64,000 bases of DNA from Acidicapsa acidisoli (GCF_025685625.1 NZ_JAGSYI010000002.1:1116001-1180000); one strand, 5' to 3'; positions 7,932-18,607 are shown, counted from the stretch's first letter. Program-made: numbers and translations. Notes: generated from the sequence alone by a model not told the origin.

Positions 7932-9977
7932 ATGAGAAAGATCAGGTACAGGATGATTTCCACTATGCGGAAACAATGGACTCAGTTCCCTTCTCTCTTG
8001 ACCGCTGCCTTGGCTATCACAGGTCTCTCGCTGGCGTCGCCGGGAGTGGTTGCGGCTCAGACTTCGCTGGCGGCTAACCGGATGGCGATTCAGGGCTATG
8101 TAATTGACGCGGAACTGGACCCGGCCGCTCATCATCTGGTGGCCACGGCGGTGGTGACTTTCACAGCGCCGGAGACTGCGGACCAGGTGACATTTGGGTT
8201 TCATCCGGCGCTGAAGCTGACGAAAGTAACCGATGACGCGGGCAAGCTGTTGACCGGGGATCGGACGGCGGACGGAAGTATTCGGATTTCTCCAGCGACG
8301 CCTTTTGTGAAGGGGAAGCCGGTTCGCTGGACATTTGCGTATGAAGGCACGATCTCCGGAAACGAGGACGGCCCGGTCGAAGGACTGAAGCTGGCGGCGA
8401 TTCAGGAGCCGGTTACTTATCTCCTGTACCCCGCGCGGTGGTTTCCGACGACGGGCTACCTGACAGACCGGTTTACGGCGCAGATGCATATCAAGGTGCC
8501 GCAAGGTATGCGGGTGCTGGCGAGCGGAAGCGAGGGTAACCCGACGGAGGTGACGCTGGCCGACGGCAAGCCGGGAGATCAGTTCAATTTCAATTGGACG
8601 AAACCTGGGTTTCCTGGAACGGTGATTGCGGGACGGTTTGTGGCTCCGGTTTCTCCGAGTGGCGCGGCCAATATTCATGTTTATCTGACGGTGAGCCATC
8701 AGCAATCGAGAAATGAGCTGGCTGAGACGGCGGCCAAAGAAGTTGATTTCTTTACCAATATCTTCGGCGCGCCGGAGTCGGGACGGCTGAATGTGGTGGA
8801 GTTGCCGGACGATACGTTGCCTGCGGCCTGGGCGCCGGAACTGGCGGCGATCATGGGTTCGCGGACGGGAGATAAGTCGGGGATTCGCCTGCTGGCGAAC
8901 ACGATTGCGCACCAGTGGTGGGGTTCCGAAGTCAGCCCGAATTCGATGAACGATGCGTGGATTACCAATGGGATGTCGCGCTATGGCGAACTGATGTATG
9001 TAGAAGACGAGAACGGCAAGACGGCGATGAAGACGGCGATTCAGGATGTTTCGGCGGGCGCGCTGGCATACGATACGACGCCGCTGTCGAGCGCCGCGCG
9101 GTTGAGTCCGTTTTCGCCGCAGTTCCAGTCGATGACGCTGGAAAAGGGCGCGATGGTGTTCCATATGCTTCGCTGGGAAGTCGGCGACGACATGTTCAAG
9201 AAGATATTGAAGGGCGCGTTGAGCCAGTACACCGACAAGCCGATGCGGTCGAGCGATTTCGAGAAAGTCGCGGAGGCGCAGAGCCAGATGCAGCTTACTC
9301 CGTTCTTTGCGCAATGGGTGGACGGTACGGGTGCGCCGCAGTTTGTGAATAAGTACGCGGTATACCGGCTGGGGAATAACAAGGGCTTTCGTACGATCGG
9401 CGAGGTGCAGCAGGATCTGGACTTATTCCGGATGCCGGTGGAGTTGCGGGTAGAGACCGACGGCAAGACGGAGATGAAGAAGGTGGACGTGGTCGGCTCG
9501 GACTCGCAGTTTGTTGTGGATACTTTTGGAAGGCCTCGACATATCGCCATCGATCCGGATAACTGGCTGCTGAAGGCTACTCCCGACTTACAGGTGAGAG
9601 TGGCAATCCTGAAGGGGCAGCAGTTAGTGGCGCAGGGAGATCTCGCGGGAGCGCTGGGCGAATTTCAAAAGGCGCTGGAAGCGAATGCACAGAGTTCGCT
9701 GGCGGATTATCGCATTGGCGAAGTGCTGTTTTCGCAGCGCAATTACCAGGCCAGCGCCAATGCTTATCGCGATGCCTTGCGCGGCGATGGCGATCCGCGA
9801 TGGACTGAGGTTTGGAGTCATATTCAGTTAGGGAAGATATTCGATGTTACGGGGCAGCGCGACCGCGCTGTGAACGAGTATCGCCAGGCCGTGCAGACGA
9901 ATGACAATACTCAGGGAGCGGTGAACGAGGCGCGGCAATACCTGCAGAAGGCATACCAGCGGCCGGATACGGACTAA
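7932..9977 (+). CDS. M1-like (gluzincin) peptidase homologue lacking catalytic residues, with TPR tail
   Basis: 681 residues with a signal peptide (cleavage probably after VVAAQ). The N-terminal beta domain and the middle domain follow the M1 aminopeptidase plan, including the AHQWWG...MNDAWITNGMS stretch that corresponds to HELAHQWFG...NEGFA. In place of HExxH-18-E the protein has N323, T324, H327 and N346, so two zinc ligands and the catalytic Glu are gone. The last 120 residues carry at least two TPR-like repeats (GALGEFQKALEANAQ). It is probably a periplasmic binding or scaffold protein. It follows lpxB by 43 nt. Start could be ATG 7965. Confidence 0.8.
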   Translation: MRKIRYRMISTMRKQWTQFPSLLTAALAITGLSLASPGVVAAQTSLAANRMAIQGYVIDAELDPAAHHLVATAVVTFTAPETADQVTFGFHPALKLTKVTDDAGKLLTGDRTADGSIRISPATPFVKGKPVRWTFAYEGTISGNEDGPVEGLKLAAIQEPVTYLLYPARWFPTTGYLTDRFTAQMHIKVPQGMRVLASGSEGNPTEVTLADGKPGDQFNFNWTKPGFPGTVIAGRFVAPVSPSGAANIHVYLTVSHQQSRNELAETAAKEVDFFTNIFGAPESGRLNVVELPDDTLPAAWAPELAAIMGSRTGDKSGIRLLANTIAHQWWGSEVSPNSMNDAWITNGMSRYGELMYVEDENGKTAMKTAIQDVSAGALAYDTTPLSSAARLSPFSPQFQSMTLEKGAMVFHMLRWEVGDDMFKKILKGALSQYTDKPMRSSDFEKVAEAQSQMQLTPFFAQWVDGTGAPQFVNKYAVYRLGNNKGFRTIGEVQQDLDLFRMPVELRVETDGKTEMKKVDVVGSDSQFVVDTFGRPRHIAIDPDNWLLKATPDLQVRVAILKGQQLVAQGDLAGALGEFQKALEANAQSSLADYRIGEVLFSQRNYQASANAYRDALRGDGDPRWTEVWSHIQLGKIFDVTGQRDRAVNEYRQAVQTNDNTQGAVNEARQYLQKAYQRPDTD

Positions 9978-10270
9978 AGAATACGGATTAGATAGGATGC
10001 TTCTGGATTTGCGATAAAGTTCAATTGCAGGATTTCTTCCAATAGATAGCCGAAGGGCCTCGCCCTGAAAATCAAAGCCATTACGCTCGCGTGAAGATTT
10101 CTTTCGCGCGGGTGTTTCCATTTGGGAACCATCTCGTCTGCCGGGTGCCAGCGCGGGAAATTGTGGGAGTTACCCCGTCAGGTTCCACGCATTGCGACGA
10201 GGACGGTATGGCAGGCTGGGCTTGAAGCTCTGCGACGAGTTGATGCAGAGCTTCGGGAGATCCAGTCGAG
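9978..10270. other. Intergenic region, nothing recognised
   Basis: About 290 bp between the M1-like gene and the sedolisin gene. No convincing ORF, terminator hairpin or consensus promoter was seen. Confidence 0.6.
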
Positions 10271-13200
10271 ATGCGAATGCATGGAAGATTGCTGTCCGCT
10301 GCGCGGGCCTTATTGAAGTCGCCGTTTGCTCTGATGGCAGGGATGGCGATCACGGCCCTGATTCCGGTTTGGGCGCAGACGCCATCTCTGGTGACAGCAA
10401 TCGTGGAGGAAGCCAATCGGGTGACGCTGGCGGGCAATGTCTCTCCTGTGGTCCGGCCCGGGAGGGACCTGGGGCTGGTGGAAGACTCGTTTGAAACGGG
10501 ACGGTTGTATCTGATTTTGAAGCGGTCGAATCAACAGGAGCAGGCACTGACGGAATTTCTGCGAGATGCACACACGCCGGGGACGGCGAGTTACCACCAG
10601 TGGCTGACGCCGGATGAATTTGGCAAGCGGTTTGGAGCTGCCGACTCGGATTTGGCTGCGGCGACGGCGTGGCTGGAATCGCATGGATTCGCGGTAAACA
10701 AGGTGCATCGGGGGCGCATCGCAATTGAGTTTTCGGGGAATGCCGCGCAGATCAGGGAAGCCTTTCACACGGAGATTCATCGATACGGCGTGCAAAGGAG
10801 CGCGTTGAGCGAGACACGGATTGCGAATGCGGGCAATCCCGAGATTCCGGCGGCTCTTGCTTCGATAGTGTCTGGAGTTTCACCGATGCAAAGCCTTCGA
10901 GCCCGGCCGTTGCTGAAAGAGATGGGCAAGGCGCGATATAACGCAACGACGCATGAGGCTGAGCCGGAGCGGACTTATCCCGCTTCTCCGACGAATGTGA
11001 CGTATGAGCTTGGGCCTGCAGATTTTGCGGTTCAATACGATGTCGCGCCGGAGTACAACACGGGTATCACGGGGATTGGTCAAAGCATTGGCATTCTGAG
11101 CTATTCGAATGTTGATTTGAGCCTGGTGCAGGCGTATCAGAAACTCTTTGGTTTGCCGGCAAACCTGCCAACTGTCGTAGTGGATGGCAACGATCCGGGA
11201 GAAAACGCGGACGCAACCGAGGCTTATCTCGATCTTGAGCAGGCCGGAGCGGTGGCTCCGGGCGCGACGGTGGTGATGTACACCTCGGCGGGATCGGTTT
11301 TGACCGACCCGCTGCTAACCTCGGGGTTGCGCGCCGTGGAAGACAACCTGGTGAGTGTGATCAGCGTGAGCGCGGGCATGTGCGAAGCGGAACTCGGCGC
11401 GTCGGGAAACGCGGCCTGGGCTGCGCTGTGGCAGGAAGCCGCAGCGCAGGGGATTACTGTTTTTGTGGCTGCGGGAGACAGCGGATCGGCGGGTTGCGAC
11501 GACTCTGAGACGCAGAGCTTCGCCCAGAGTGGGCTGGCGGTGAATGGGTTGGGGTCGACTCCGTACAACGTGTCGGTCGGGGGAACGGATTTCTATTTCA
11601 GCGACTACGCGGCGAACGTGAGCACGCTGGATAGCCAGATTGGCTCGTATTGGGGTGCGTCTTCTAGCAAGACGCCCGTGGTTTCCCTGCTGCAGCCTTC
11701 GCCGGAGCAGGTCTGGAACGACGCCTTCGGATTGAACGCGAACGATGGCGGCGTTTACAAAGCCGCCGACTCGACGATTATTGCCGGGGGTGGGGGTGCG
11801 AGCAATGCCGCGTTATACCCCGGCTCGGGGACGGTGACCGGTTACCCGAAGCCTTCGTGGCAGGCGGGTGCGGGCGTGCCAAACGATGCGGTGAGGGATC
11901 TTCCGGATGTATCCCTGTTTGCGGGCGATGGCGCCAACTTTGTGCAGTATCCGATTTGCGCGTATCCCGGCGATTGCGGGAATACGACGAGCGATGGCGC
12001 GGTGCAGATTACGAGCGTTGGCGGAACGTCGGCGGCGGCGCCTGCGATGGCCGCCATTCAGGCGCTAGTGGATCAGGCAACGAAGAGCCGGCAGGGGCAG
12101 GCCGATTATGTGTATTACGCGCTGGCGCAAAAGACGCTGGCTGCGAAGCCCTTCCGCGACATTACGACCGGTGGAAATGAGGTGCCTTGTTTCGCCGGAA
12201 CGCTGAATTGCGTTCTCGGAGCCAGTGGGCCAACCAAGGGCGACTATGTAGAGAGCGGCTACCCGGCGGCTGCGGGGTACGACCGCGCTTCGGGACTGGG
12301 CACAGTGGATGTGGCCAATTTGATCGCGAACTGGTCTGCTGCGACGTTCAGGCCGACGACGACAACGCTCAACATCACTCCAACCACGTTTGCTCATGGA
12401 ACTGCGGTGGCGGTGAAGGCGACGGTTGCGCCCGCGAGCGGCTCTGGAACACCGACCGGCAGCGTCGCGATTACCAGCACAGACCCGGTGGCGTACACGA
12501 ATGGGCTGGGAGTACTGACGCTTGCGAACGGGACGGTGAGTTCGTCGATGAGTAAGCTGCCGGGCGGCACGTATGAGGTGAGCGGCGAGTACTCGGGAGA
12601 TGGGAGCTTTGCAGCCAGCACTTCCACCCCGGCGACGGTGACGGTGACGCCGGAAAAGGACGTGCTCAATGCCTCCGGCTGGGTGCTGAATCCGGTTGAT
12701 GGCAACCTGTACCCGTTGCAGGCGGGGATGTCGATTCCTTATGGTGCGGTGGTTTATGTCGACGTTGAGCCTGCGGGGGTAAACGAGGGGACGCTGGCGC
12801 AGGGACGGTATACTCCGGCAACGGGGGCGGTCACCTTCAACGACAAGGTGGGAACGGCGACCCAGACGGCAACGGTTCCTCTGAATAGCGAGGGCGTGGC
12901 GGAGTGGACGCCGGGGTCGCTGGCGGTAGGCAGCCATGTGATTGGCGCGGCTTATGCGGGCGACGCCAGTTATGAGGCGTCGACGCTGGCCGCTGCGGCT
13001 ACTCTTACTGTCTTCAAAGGCACTACAACGATCTGGTTACAGCCGATGGAGACGAGCGTGGCTGCGGGGAGTAATGTCACGGTGGATGTGCTGCTTTACG
13101 CCGATTTTCTGGCGTTGAGCGGGACTCTGCCTACCGGGACGGTCACGGTGACGCTTGGCAGCCAGACGCAGACGGTCGCTTCTCCCTTTAAGAGCTGGAC

Positions 13201-14749
13201 GACGACGGGTGGGGCTGTCGAGGAAGCCGTGGTGACGTTTTCCAAGGTGCCGGCGGGAATTCTGCCGCTTTCCGCTACGTACTCGGGGGATGCGAACTGG
13301 TTTGGGAGCTCGGGCCTTTTCGGGTCGGTGGAATCTCTGGCGGCTAAGCCTGCGCCGGGTGTGACTTTGACTGCGGCGGCGACTTCGTTCACCCCGGGCC
13401 AGACAGTAACTCTGACGGGGAATGTGACCGGGACGGCGGCTTTGGGCGCGCCAAGTGGCGCGGTTATTGTCAGCTGGGCCGATGGGAACGCCCCATCCAA
13501 CGCGGCACTGACGGCGGCGTCTTCAACGGCTGCGGCGTGGTCGCTGAGTTTTCCGGCTTGGCAATTGGCGAATGGCGCAAATACGGTAGTCGCCACCTAT
13601 ATGGGAGATTCGCATTATTCCGCGCAGTCTTCTGCTCCGTTGATTCTGACGCTGAATGGGGGCGACTTTTCGCTGACCACTACTACTCAGGAGGTACTGG
13701 TGACGCCGGGTAATTCGGTGGTTGGTACGGTTGCGGTTGCGCCGATCAACTCGTACAGCGGAACGGTTGCGATTGCGTGCTCGGCTCCGGCGGGGATCAC
13801 CTGTTCGGCAGCGACAGCTTCGCCGAACGTGGGTGTCGGCGTTTCGGATGCGATTACGTTTCATGCCGCGAGCACGGTCGCTGTGGGCACGTATCCAGCG
13901 GTAATCACCGCAACTGGTGGTGGGCACACGCATACGGCGCAGATTCTCGTTGCCTGTACAATGCCAGCGACCTCGCCAACCTTTGTCCCGGCTGCGGGCA
14001 CTTACACGGTGGCGCAGACGGTGACGATCACCGACGCGACTCCAGGCGCTTCACTCTATTACACGACGGACGGAAGTGCGCCGAGTGGCTCGTCTGCCCG
14101 GTACACCAGCCCGATTGCGGTCAAATCGACGGCGACTGTGCGAGCGGTTGCGATTGCTCCGGAGTATGCGCCGAGCGGCGTCGCGTCGGCGAGCTATACG
14201 ATTTCGCCGACGCCCGCTACGCCGACCTTCTCGGTGCCATCCGGGACTTATACCAGCGCTCAAACAGTGGCAATTGCCGATACTACGTCGGGCGTGAGGA
14301 TTTACTACACGCTGAACGGGGCAAACCCAACGATCCAATCGACTTTGTATATGGGGCCTGTACGAATCGACAGCTCATACACATTGCAGGCGATCGCGGT
14401 TGGGGAGGGCGGCACGCCAAGCAAGGTTGGCTTTGCCAGCTATCTCCTGAATGCAGCTGCTCCGGTTCTATCTCCGCCAAGCGGTCGCTATCCTGGGATC
14501 GTTACCGTGACTATGGCTTCGGCTTCGCCGGGTGCTTCCATCTTCTATACAACGAACGGCAGTGCGCCTACTGCGGCATCCACGCGTTATACAGCGCCGT
14601 TCGTTGTCCATGCCTCGGAGACCTTGTCCGCGATTGCCGTCGAAACGGGGTTTACCTCCAGTTCGGTCGTAAAGGCGGTCTATACCATGGGTCCAGTAGG
14701 ATCGCCCCCTACTTCTCCCGTGCAGCCAGTGGCTGCCTCTGCTCACTGA
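10271..14749 (+). CDS. Secreted pro-kumamolisin (S53 sedolisin) with Ig-like and chitobiase-like C-terminal repeats
   Basis: 1492 residues. Signal peptide to about residue 36, activation prodomain about 45-215, then the S53 peptidase. The acid-protease catalytic residues are visible: E317 and D321 in TEAYLDLEQ, D403 in AAGDSGSAGC and S587 in GGTSAAAP. The calcium-site segment AGYDRASGLGTVDVANL closes the domain near 690. The remaining 800 residues hold Big_3-like Ig repeats (GTPTGSVAI, SGEYSGDGSF) and three repeats of the beta-hexosaminidase C-terminal type (YYTTDGSAPS, YYTLNGANPT, FYTTNGSAPT). It is an extracellular acid protease, as common in acid-soil Acidobacteria. Confidence 0.92.
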   Translation: MRMHGRLLSAARALLKSPFALMAGMAITALIPVWAQTPSLVTAIVEEANRVTLAGNVSPVVRPGRDLGLVEDSFETGRLYLILKRSNQQEQALTEFLRDAHTPGTASYHQWLTPDEFGKRFGAADSDLAAATAWLESHGFAVNKVHRGRIAIEFSGNAAQIREAFHTEIHRYGVQRSALSETRIANAGNPEIPAALASIVSGVSPMQSLRARPLLKEMGKARYNATTHEAEPERTYPASPTNVTYELGPADFAVQYDVAPEYNTGITGIGQSIGILSYSNVDLSLVQAYQKLFGLPANLPTVVVDGNDPGENADATEAYLDLEQAGAVAPGATVVMYTSAGSVLTDPLLTSGLRAVEDNLVSVISVSAGMCEAELGASGNAAWAALWQEAAAQGITVFVAAGDSGSAGCDDSETQSFAQSGLAVNGLGSTPYNVSVGGTDFYFSDYAANVSTLDSQIGSYWGASSSKTPVVSLLQPSPEQVWNDAFGLNANDGGVYKAADSTIIAGGGGASNAALYPGSGTVTGYPKPSWQAGAGVPNDAVRDLPDVSLFAGDGANFVQYPICAYPGDCGNTTSDGAVQITSVGGTSAAAPAMAAIQALVDQATKSRQGQADYVYYALAQKTLAAKPFRDITTGGNEVPCFAGTLNCVLGASGPTKGDYVESGYPAAAGYDRASGLGTVDVANLIANWSAATFRPTTTTLNITPTTFAHGTAVAVKATVAPASGSGTPTGSVAITSTDPVAYTNGLGVLTLANGTVSSSMSKLPGGTYEVSGEYSGDGSFAASTSTPATVTVTPEKDVLNASGWVLNPVDGNLYPLQAGMSIPYGAVVYVDVEPAGVNEGTLAQGRYTPATGAVTFNDKVGTATQTATVPLNSEGVAEWTPGSLAVGSHVIGAAYAGDASYEASTLAAAATLTVFKGTTTIWLQPMETSVAAGSNVTVDVLLYADFLALSGTLPTGTVTVTLGSQTQTVASPFKSWTTTGGAVEEAVVTFSKVPAGILPLSATYSGDANWFGSSGLFGSVESLAAKPAPGVTLTAAATSFTPGQTVTLTGNVTGTAALGAPSGAVIVSWADGNAPSNAALTAASSTAAAWSLSFPAWQLANGANTVVATYMGDSHYSAQSSAPLILTLNGGDFSLTTTTQEVLVTPGNSVVGTVAVAPINSYSGTVAIACSAPAGITCSAATASPNVGVGVSDAITFHAASTVAVGTYPAVITATGGGHTHTAQILVACTMPATSPTFVPAAGTYTVAQTVTITDATPGASLYYTTDGSAPSGSSARYTSPIAVKSTATVRAVAIAPEYAPSGVASASYTISPTPATPTFSVPSGTYTSAQTVAIADTTSGVRIYYTLNGANPTIQSTLYMGPVRIDSSYTLQAIAVGEGGTPSKVGFASYLLNAAAPVLSPPSGRYPGIVTVTMASASPGASIFYTTNGSAPTAASTRYTAPFVVHASETLSAIAVETGFTSSSVVKAVYTMGPVGSPPTSPVQPVAASAH

Positions 14750-14776
14750 CTTCGGAAGCTTGCAAGGGCTGCCTTC

Positions 14777-16066
14777 GTGTCGGCGATACACTGGAATTTC
14801 GGTTGCCTGCTCGCGGCCGGATGGATCTGGGGGATCTCAAACATTACACGGGACGCACAACTGGCGCATGGGCTTTCCGGTTCGCTGGAGGCGCCGGACT
14901 GGCCGCCGCTCACTTTGCCGGAGGTCGATGCCTTGCTGCGGCGATATCCTCAGGCGGGCGGAGCAGAGGAGTTGCTGTCGTTCAGTCCACGGCCGTTTTC
15001 CGCAGCGAGTGTGGTGGCGACACCGATGGGAAAGGTGTTTGTGAAGCGGCATCACCGGTCGGTGCGAGATCGCGAGGGACTGCTGGAGGAGCATCGGTTG
15101 ATTGCTCACCTTGCGGAGGCGATGCGAGATACGACCCAAGACTCCATCCCGTTTGTGCAGCTCGTCCAGATTGTTCAGCCTGTGCTGGCGAATCGGAATG
15201 GAGAAACCGTTGCGACCTCAGGCGAGTGGACTTATGAGGTTCATCCGCTGGCGGAGGGGGTCGATGTGTATGAGCAGGCGCTTTCGTGGACGCCGTTTCT
15301 CTGTGCAGGCCATGCTCGGGCGGCGGGCCTGGCTTTGGCGCGACTGCACCGGGCGGCGCGGAGTTACGAGGTTCCGGCGCGTAAGACGCAGCAACTGGTG
15401 AGCAGCTTCACTATTTTCGCGGGTGGCGCGCCTTCTGAGCGAATGGAGTCCTATCTGGAAAGCCGTCCCTTGCTGCGCGAATACGTTAAGCAACGAGATT
15501 GGCAGGCTTCCCTGGATAGGTTGCTGATGCCTTTTTACTGGAAGCTGGAACCATGGCTCAGTTACTTGCCTCCGCTTTGGACGCATAATGATTTTCATGC
15601 TTCAAATATGACGTGGCGGGTATCTTCGAACAGCAGTTGCGAAGACGCTGAGGTTGCTGGAGTTATCGATTTTGGGCTTGCTGACCGGACGAATGCGGTG
15701 CATGACCTGGCGACGGCAATCGAACGCAATATCGTCGAGTGGCTGCGGATTCAAGATCCGGGAGCCGATGTGGTTCATCTGGATCATCTGGATGCATTTC
15801 TGGCTGGTTACGAAGAGTTATCTCCGCTGAGTTATGAGGAGGCAAGGGCCCTTGCGGCAATGCTTCCACTGATGCATTGCGAATTTGCGCTTTCCGAGAC
15901 GGATTACTTTCTCAGTATTCTGCGGTCGCCGGAGAAGGCGTTTCTGGCGTATGAGGGGTATTTTCTGGGACATGCGGCGTGGTTTCGGAGTCCTGATGGG
16001 CGGAGGTTGCTGAACCATTTGGAGCGGTGGGCCGAAAACCGTCCATCGGACGGGGGTGGGCGGTAA
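14777..16066 (+). CDS. Aminoglycoside phosphotransferase-fold small-molecule kinase
   Basis: 429 residues from GTG 14777. It has the APH/choline-kinase fold: Brenner motif THNDFHASN near residue 265 (HxDxxxxN catalytic loop) and VIDFGLADR near 298 (metal-binding DFG equivalent). Nucleotide-binding Lys is likely in KVFVKRHH. It overlaps the start of the PnuC-type transporter by TAATG (16064-16068), indicating translational coupling. I infer a kinase that traps the vitamin imported by PnuC (nicotinamide riboside or thiamine). The true substrate is open, and the N-terminal 60 residues are not recognisable. Confidence 0.75.
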   Translation: MSAIHWNFGCLLAAGWIWGISNITRDAQLAHGLSGSLEAPDWPPLTLPEVDALLRRYPQAGGAEELLSFSPRPFSAASVVATPMGKVFVKRHHRSVRDREGLLEEHRLIAHLAEAMRDTTQDSIPFVQLVQIVQPVLANRNGETVATSGEWTYEVHPLAEGVDVYEQALSWTPFLCAGHARAAGLALARLHRAARSYEVPARKTQQLVSSFTIFAGGAPSERMESYLESRPLLREYVKQRDWQASLDRLLMPFYWKLEPWLSYLPPLWTHNDFHASNMTWRVSSNSSCEDAEVAGVIDFGLADRTNAVHDLATAIERNIVEWLRIQDPGADVVHLDHLDAFLAGYEELSPLSYEEARALAAMLPLMHCEFALSETDYFLSILRSPEKAFLAYEGYFLGHAAWFRSPDGRRLLNHLERWAENRPSDGGGR

Positions 16067-16692
16067 TGGCGCACTTGGCGCAGTGGCTTAGCGAGCACTG
16101 GTTTGAGTTGCTGGCGGCGGCGATCAGCGCAGTGGATGTGTGGCTAGCGACGAAGCGCAGTATGATTTCGTGGCCGGTGACGATTCTGGCCAGTGCGCTC
16201 TACCTGGAGCAGTTTCGCGAGAGCAGGCTTTACTCGGACATGCTGCTGCAAGGGGTTTTTGTGGCCTTTGCAGTGTATGGATGGTGGCACTGGCATCGCG
16301 GTCTGAAGGCGGAGGGTTCGGTGCGTGTGGTAACGCCCGGCGTCGCATTACTGTTGCGCGACGCGGCTTTGGGCGCGCTGGGAAGCCTGCTGCTGGGATA
16401 TTGGATGATGAAGCATACAGATGCTTCCCTGCCCTGGCTGGACGCGGCGTTGACGGGATTCAGTCTCGTCGGTACGTGGTGGGGGGCGCGGAAGTATATC
16501 GCCAACTGGTGGCTGTGGATCGTGGTGGATGTGATCTACATTGGCGAATATATGTACAAGCATCTGAATCTTACAGCCGGACTCTATGCGGTTTTTGTTG
16601 CGCTGGCGGCCCTTGGGCTGCGCGACTGGCGGCGGGCTCTCGCGCAGCAGAGCGCGATCACGATGGCAGAGTCCGGATTGGCAGAGGCTTGA
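16066..16692 (+). CDS. pnuC: PnuC-family vitamin transporter
   Basis: 208 residues with about seven hydrophobic helices. PnuC facilitators carry nicotinamide riboside; close paralogues carry thiamine (PnuT) or riboflavin (PnuX). The diagnostic region IANWWLWIVVDVIYIGEYMYK near residue 145 matches the WxxWxxxD membrane motif. The ATG at 16066 overlaps the stop of the upstream kinase. The symbol denotes the family and not a proven substrate. Confidence 0.85.
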   Translation: MAHLAQWLSEHWFELLAAAISAVDVWLATKRSMISWPVTILASALYLEQFRESRLYSDMLLQGVFVAFAVYGWWHWHRGLKAEGSVRVVTPGVALLLRDAALGALGSLLLGYWMMKHTDASLPWLDAALTGFSLVGTWWGARKYIANWWLWIVVDVIYIGEYMYKHLNLTAGLYAVFVALAALGLRDWRRALAQQSAITMAESGLAEA

Positions 16693-16742
16693 GCGGATTG
16701 AGCAAGTGCATTTCCCTTGACACTTGCGCTGGCGCAGGCACT

Positions 16743-17296
16743 GTGAAGACTCGCATGCGGGTTTTTCCGGTGCATTTTTCGCGGACCTTTTCGACGCAAC
16801 GGCTTGGGCTTTACGATCCAACGGCAGACGCTGGAAAAGACCATTTCCGGAAGGCGTTTTTCTATCGGGGTGAGCCGGCTGCGATTGATTTTCTTCGCGA
16901 CGGCGAGTTTCTCCAAGTGCGGGCTTACGGCAGCTTTGCAGCGCCATTGCTGACAGAGACGCTTCAGGGGTTGAGCCAGGACGATCTCTATTCCAGTTTT
17001 GCCACCGAGGACAACGGGGGGTGGCGTTTGCATCGCAGTCTGCCGGGCTTGCGGCTGCTGCGGGTGCCGGGAATTGGGCCGTCGACGACCGAGTCGGTAA
17101 TGGGTTACGGGGCGGGCGATGCGGATGCGGCGATTCCGGGGGATCTGCACTTGCCGCACTTGGTGAGCTATGCGCTTGCGGGGAACCGGAGGGTTCGGAT
17201 GAGCGAATGATGGAGTTGCTGGAGCCGTTTCGCGGGCATCGGTTTCGGATTATCCGGCTGCTGTATGAATCGCGGCTGGCTGTGCCGCGCGGATAA
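16743..17296 (+). pseudogene. Broken DNA-3-methyladenine glycosylase (AlkA-like)
   Basis: Translated in two frames this gives the two ends of an AlkA-type HhH-GPD glycosylase: the N-terminal part up to PGLRLLR, then directly VPGIGPSTTESV, GDLHLPHLVSYALAG with the catalytic Asp, and after a frame change at about 17190-17193 GSDERMMELLEPFRGHR. About 100 residues of the central helical core normally between the two halves are absent, and one G appears missing from the run at 17191-17193. Internal deletion plus frameshift argues for a dead gene. The frame change alone could be a sequencing error, but the deletion could not. Confidence 0.75.
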
Positions 17297-17406
17297 GAGG
17301 CAATTCCGGTCATTTCGCACCTTGAGTCCGCTGCTGGTCATCTCATTTCTGTAACAAGTTTGTGATATTTTCGAGGATGGCAGTCTATGCCGTAAGGGGT
17401 GTTTCG

Positions 17407-18375
<969 letters not shown>

Positions 18376-18391
18376 TAAGGACGTATAAGTC

Positions 18392-18430
18392 AGGCCCGGT
18401 CGCGATAGAAGCGATCGGGCCTTTGCTTTT
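18392..18430 (+). terminator. Intrinsic terminator after the deoxyhypusine synthase-like gene
   Basis: Hairpin AGGCCCGGTCGC (18392-18403) with GCGATCGGGCCT (18411-18422), loop GATAGAA, followed by TTGCTTTT. It lies 17 nt after the stop codon. Confidence 0.75.
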
Positions 18431-18449
18431 GGCCGATGAAAGTCCAGGA

Positions 18450-18478
18450 TTGACGGATGGACCCGGTGCGGGTATAAA
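18450..18478 (+). promoter_or_regulatory. Consensus sigma-70 type promoter of an orphan transcription unit
   Basis: TTGACG (18450-18455), exactly 17 bp, TATAAA (18473-18478). Transcription should start near 18485. It lies between two intrinsic terminators, so it would drive only the short unit 18485-18650. Confidence 0.65.
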
Positions 18479-18484
18479 CGCGGT

Positions 18485-18583
18485 ATGTCTTCAGAACGCT
18501 GCGCCTTCGGAATGGGTTGTCGCTGCAACTGTTGTTGCGGACGGTGTGCGCGCCGGCGTTCCGGAGGTTGGGGTCTAAGCTAA
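18485..18583 (+). CDS. Possible leaderless 32-residue Cys-rich microprotein
   Basis: The expected transcription start coincides with an ATG that opens 32 codons containing seven Cys (motif CRCNCCCGRC near residues 12-21) and a basic tail. There is no Shine-Dalgarno, so translation would be leaderless. Cys clustering suggests metal binding if it is made. The alternative is that the unit is a non-coding RNA and the frame is chance. Confidence 0.3.
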   Translation: MSSERCAFGMGCRCNCCCGRCARRRSGGWGLS

Positions 18584-18607
18584 GCTTTCCCGACAAGTTT
18601 TGTATCC

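Noticed and set aside
7920-9314. 464-codon minus-strand ORF opposite the M1-like gene
   Set aside because: Arg-rich shadow frame without a recognisable domain; opposite strand reads as a complete M1-type protein.
13777-15237. 486-codon plus-strand ORF spanning the end of the sedolisin and start of the kinase gene
   Set aside because: Cys/Arg/Gly-rich, no domain, and contradicts two well supported genes in other frames.
16140-16700. 5' part of the 356-codon frame leading into the glycosylase remnant
   Set aside because: Antiparallel to nothing but within pnuC in another frame; only the part after about 16743 is glycosylase-like.
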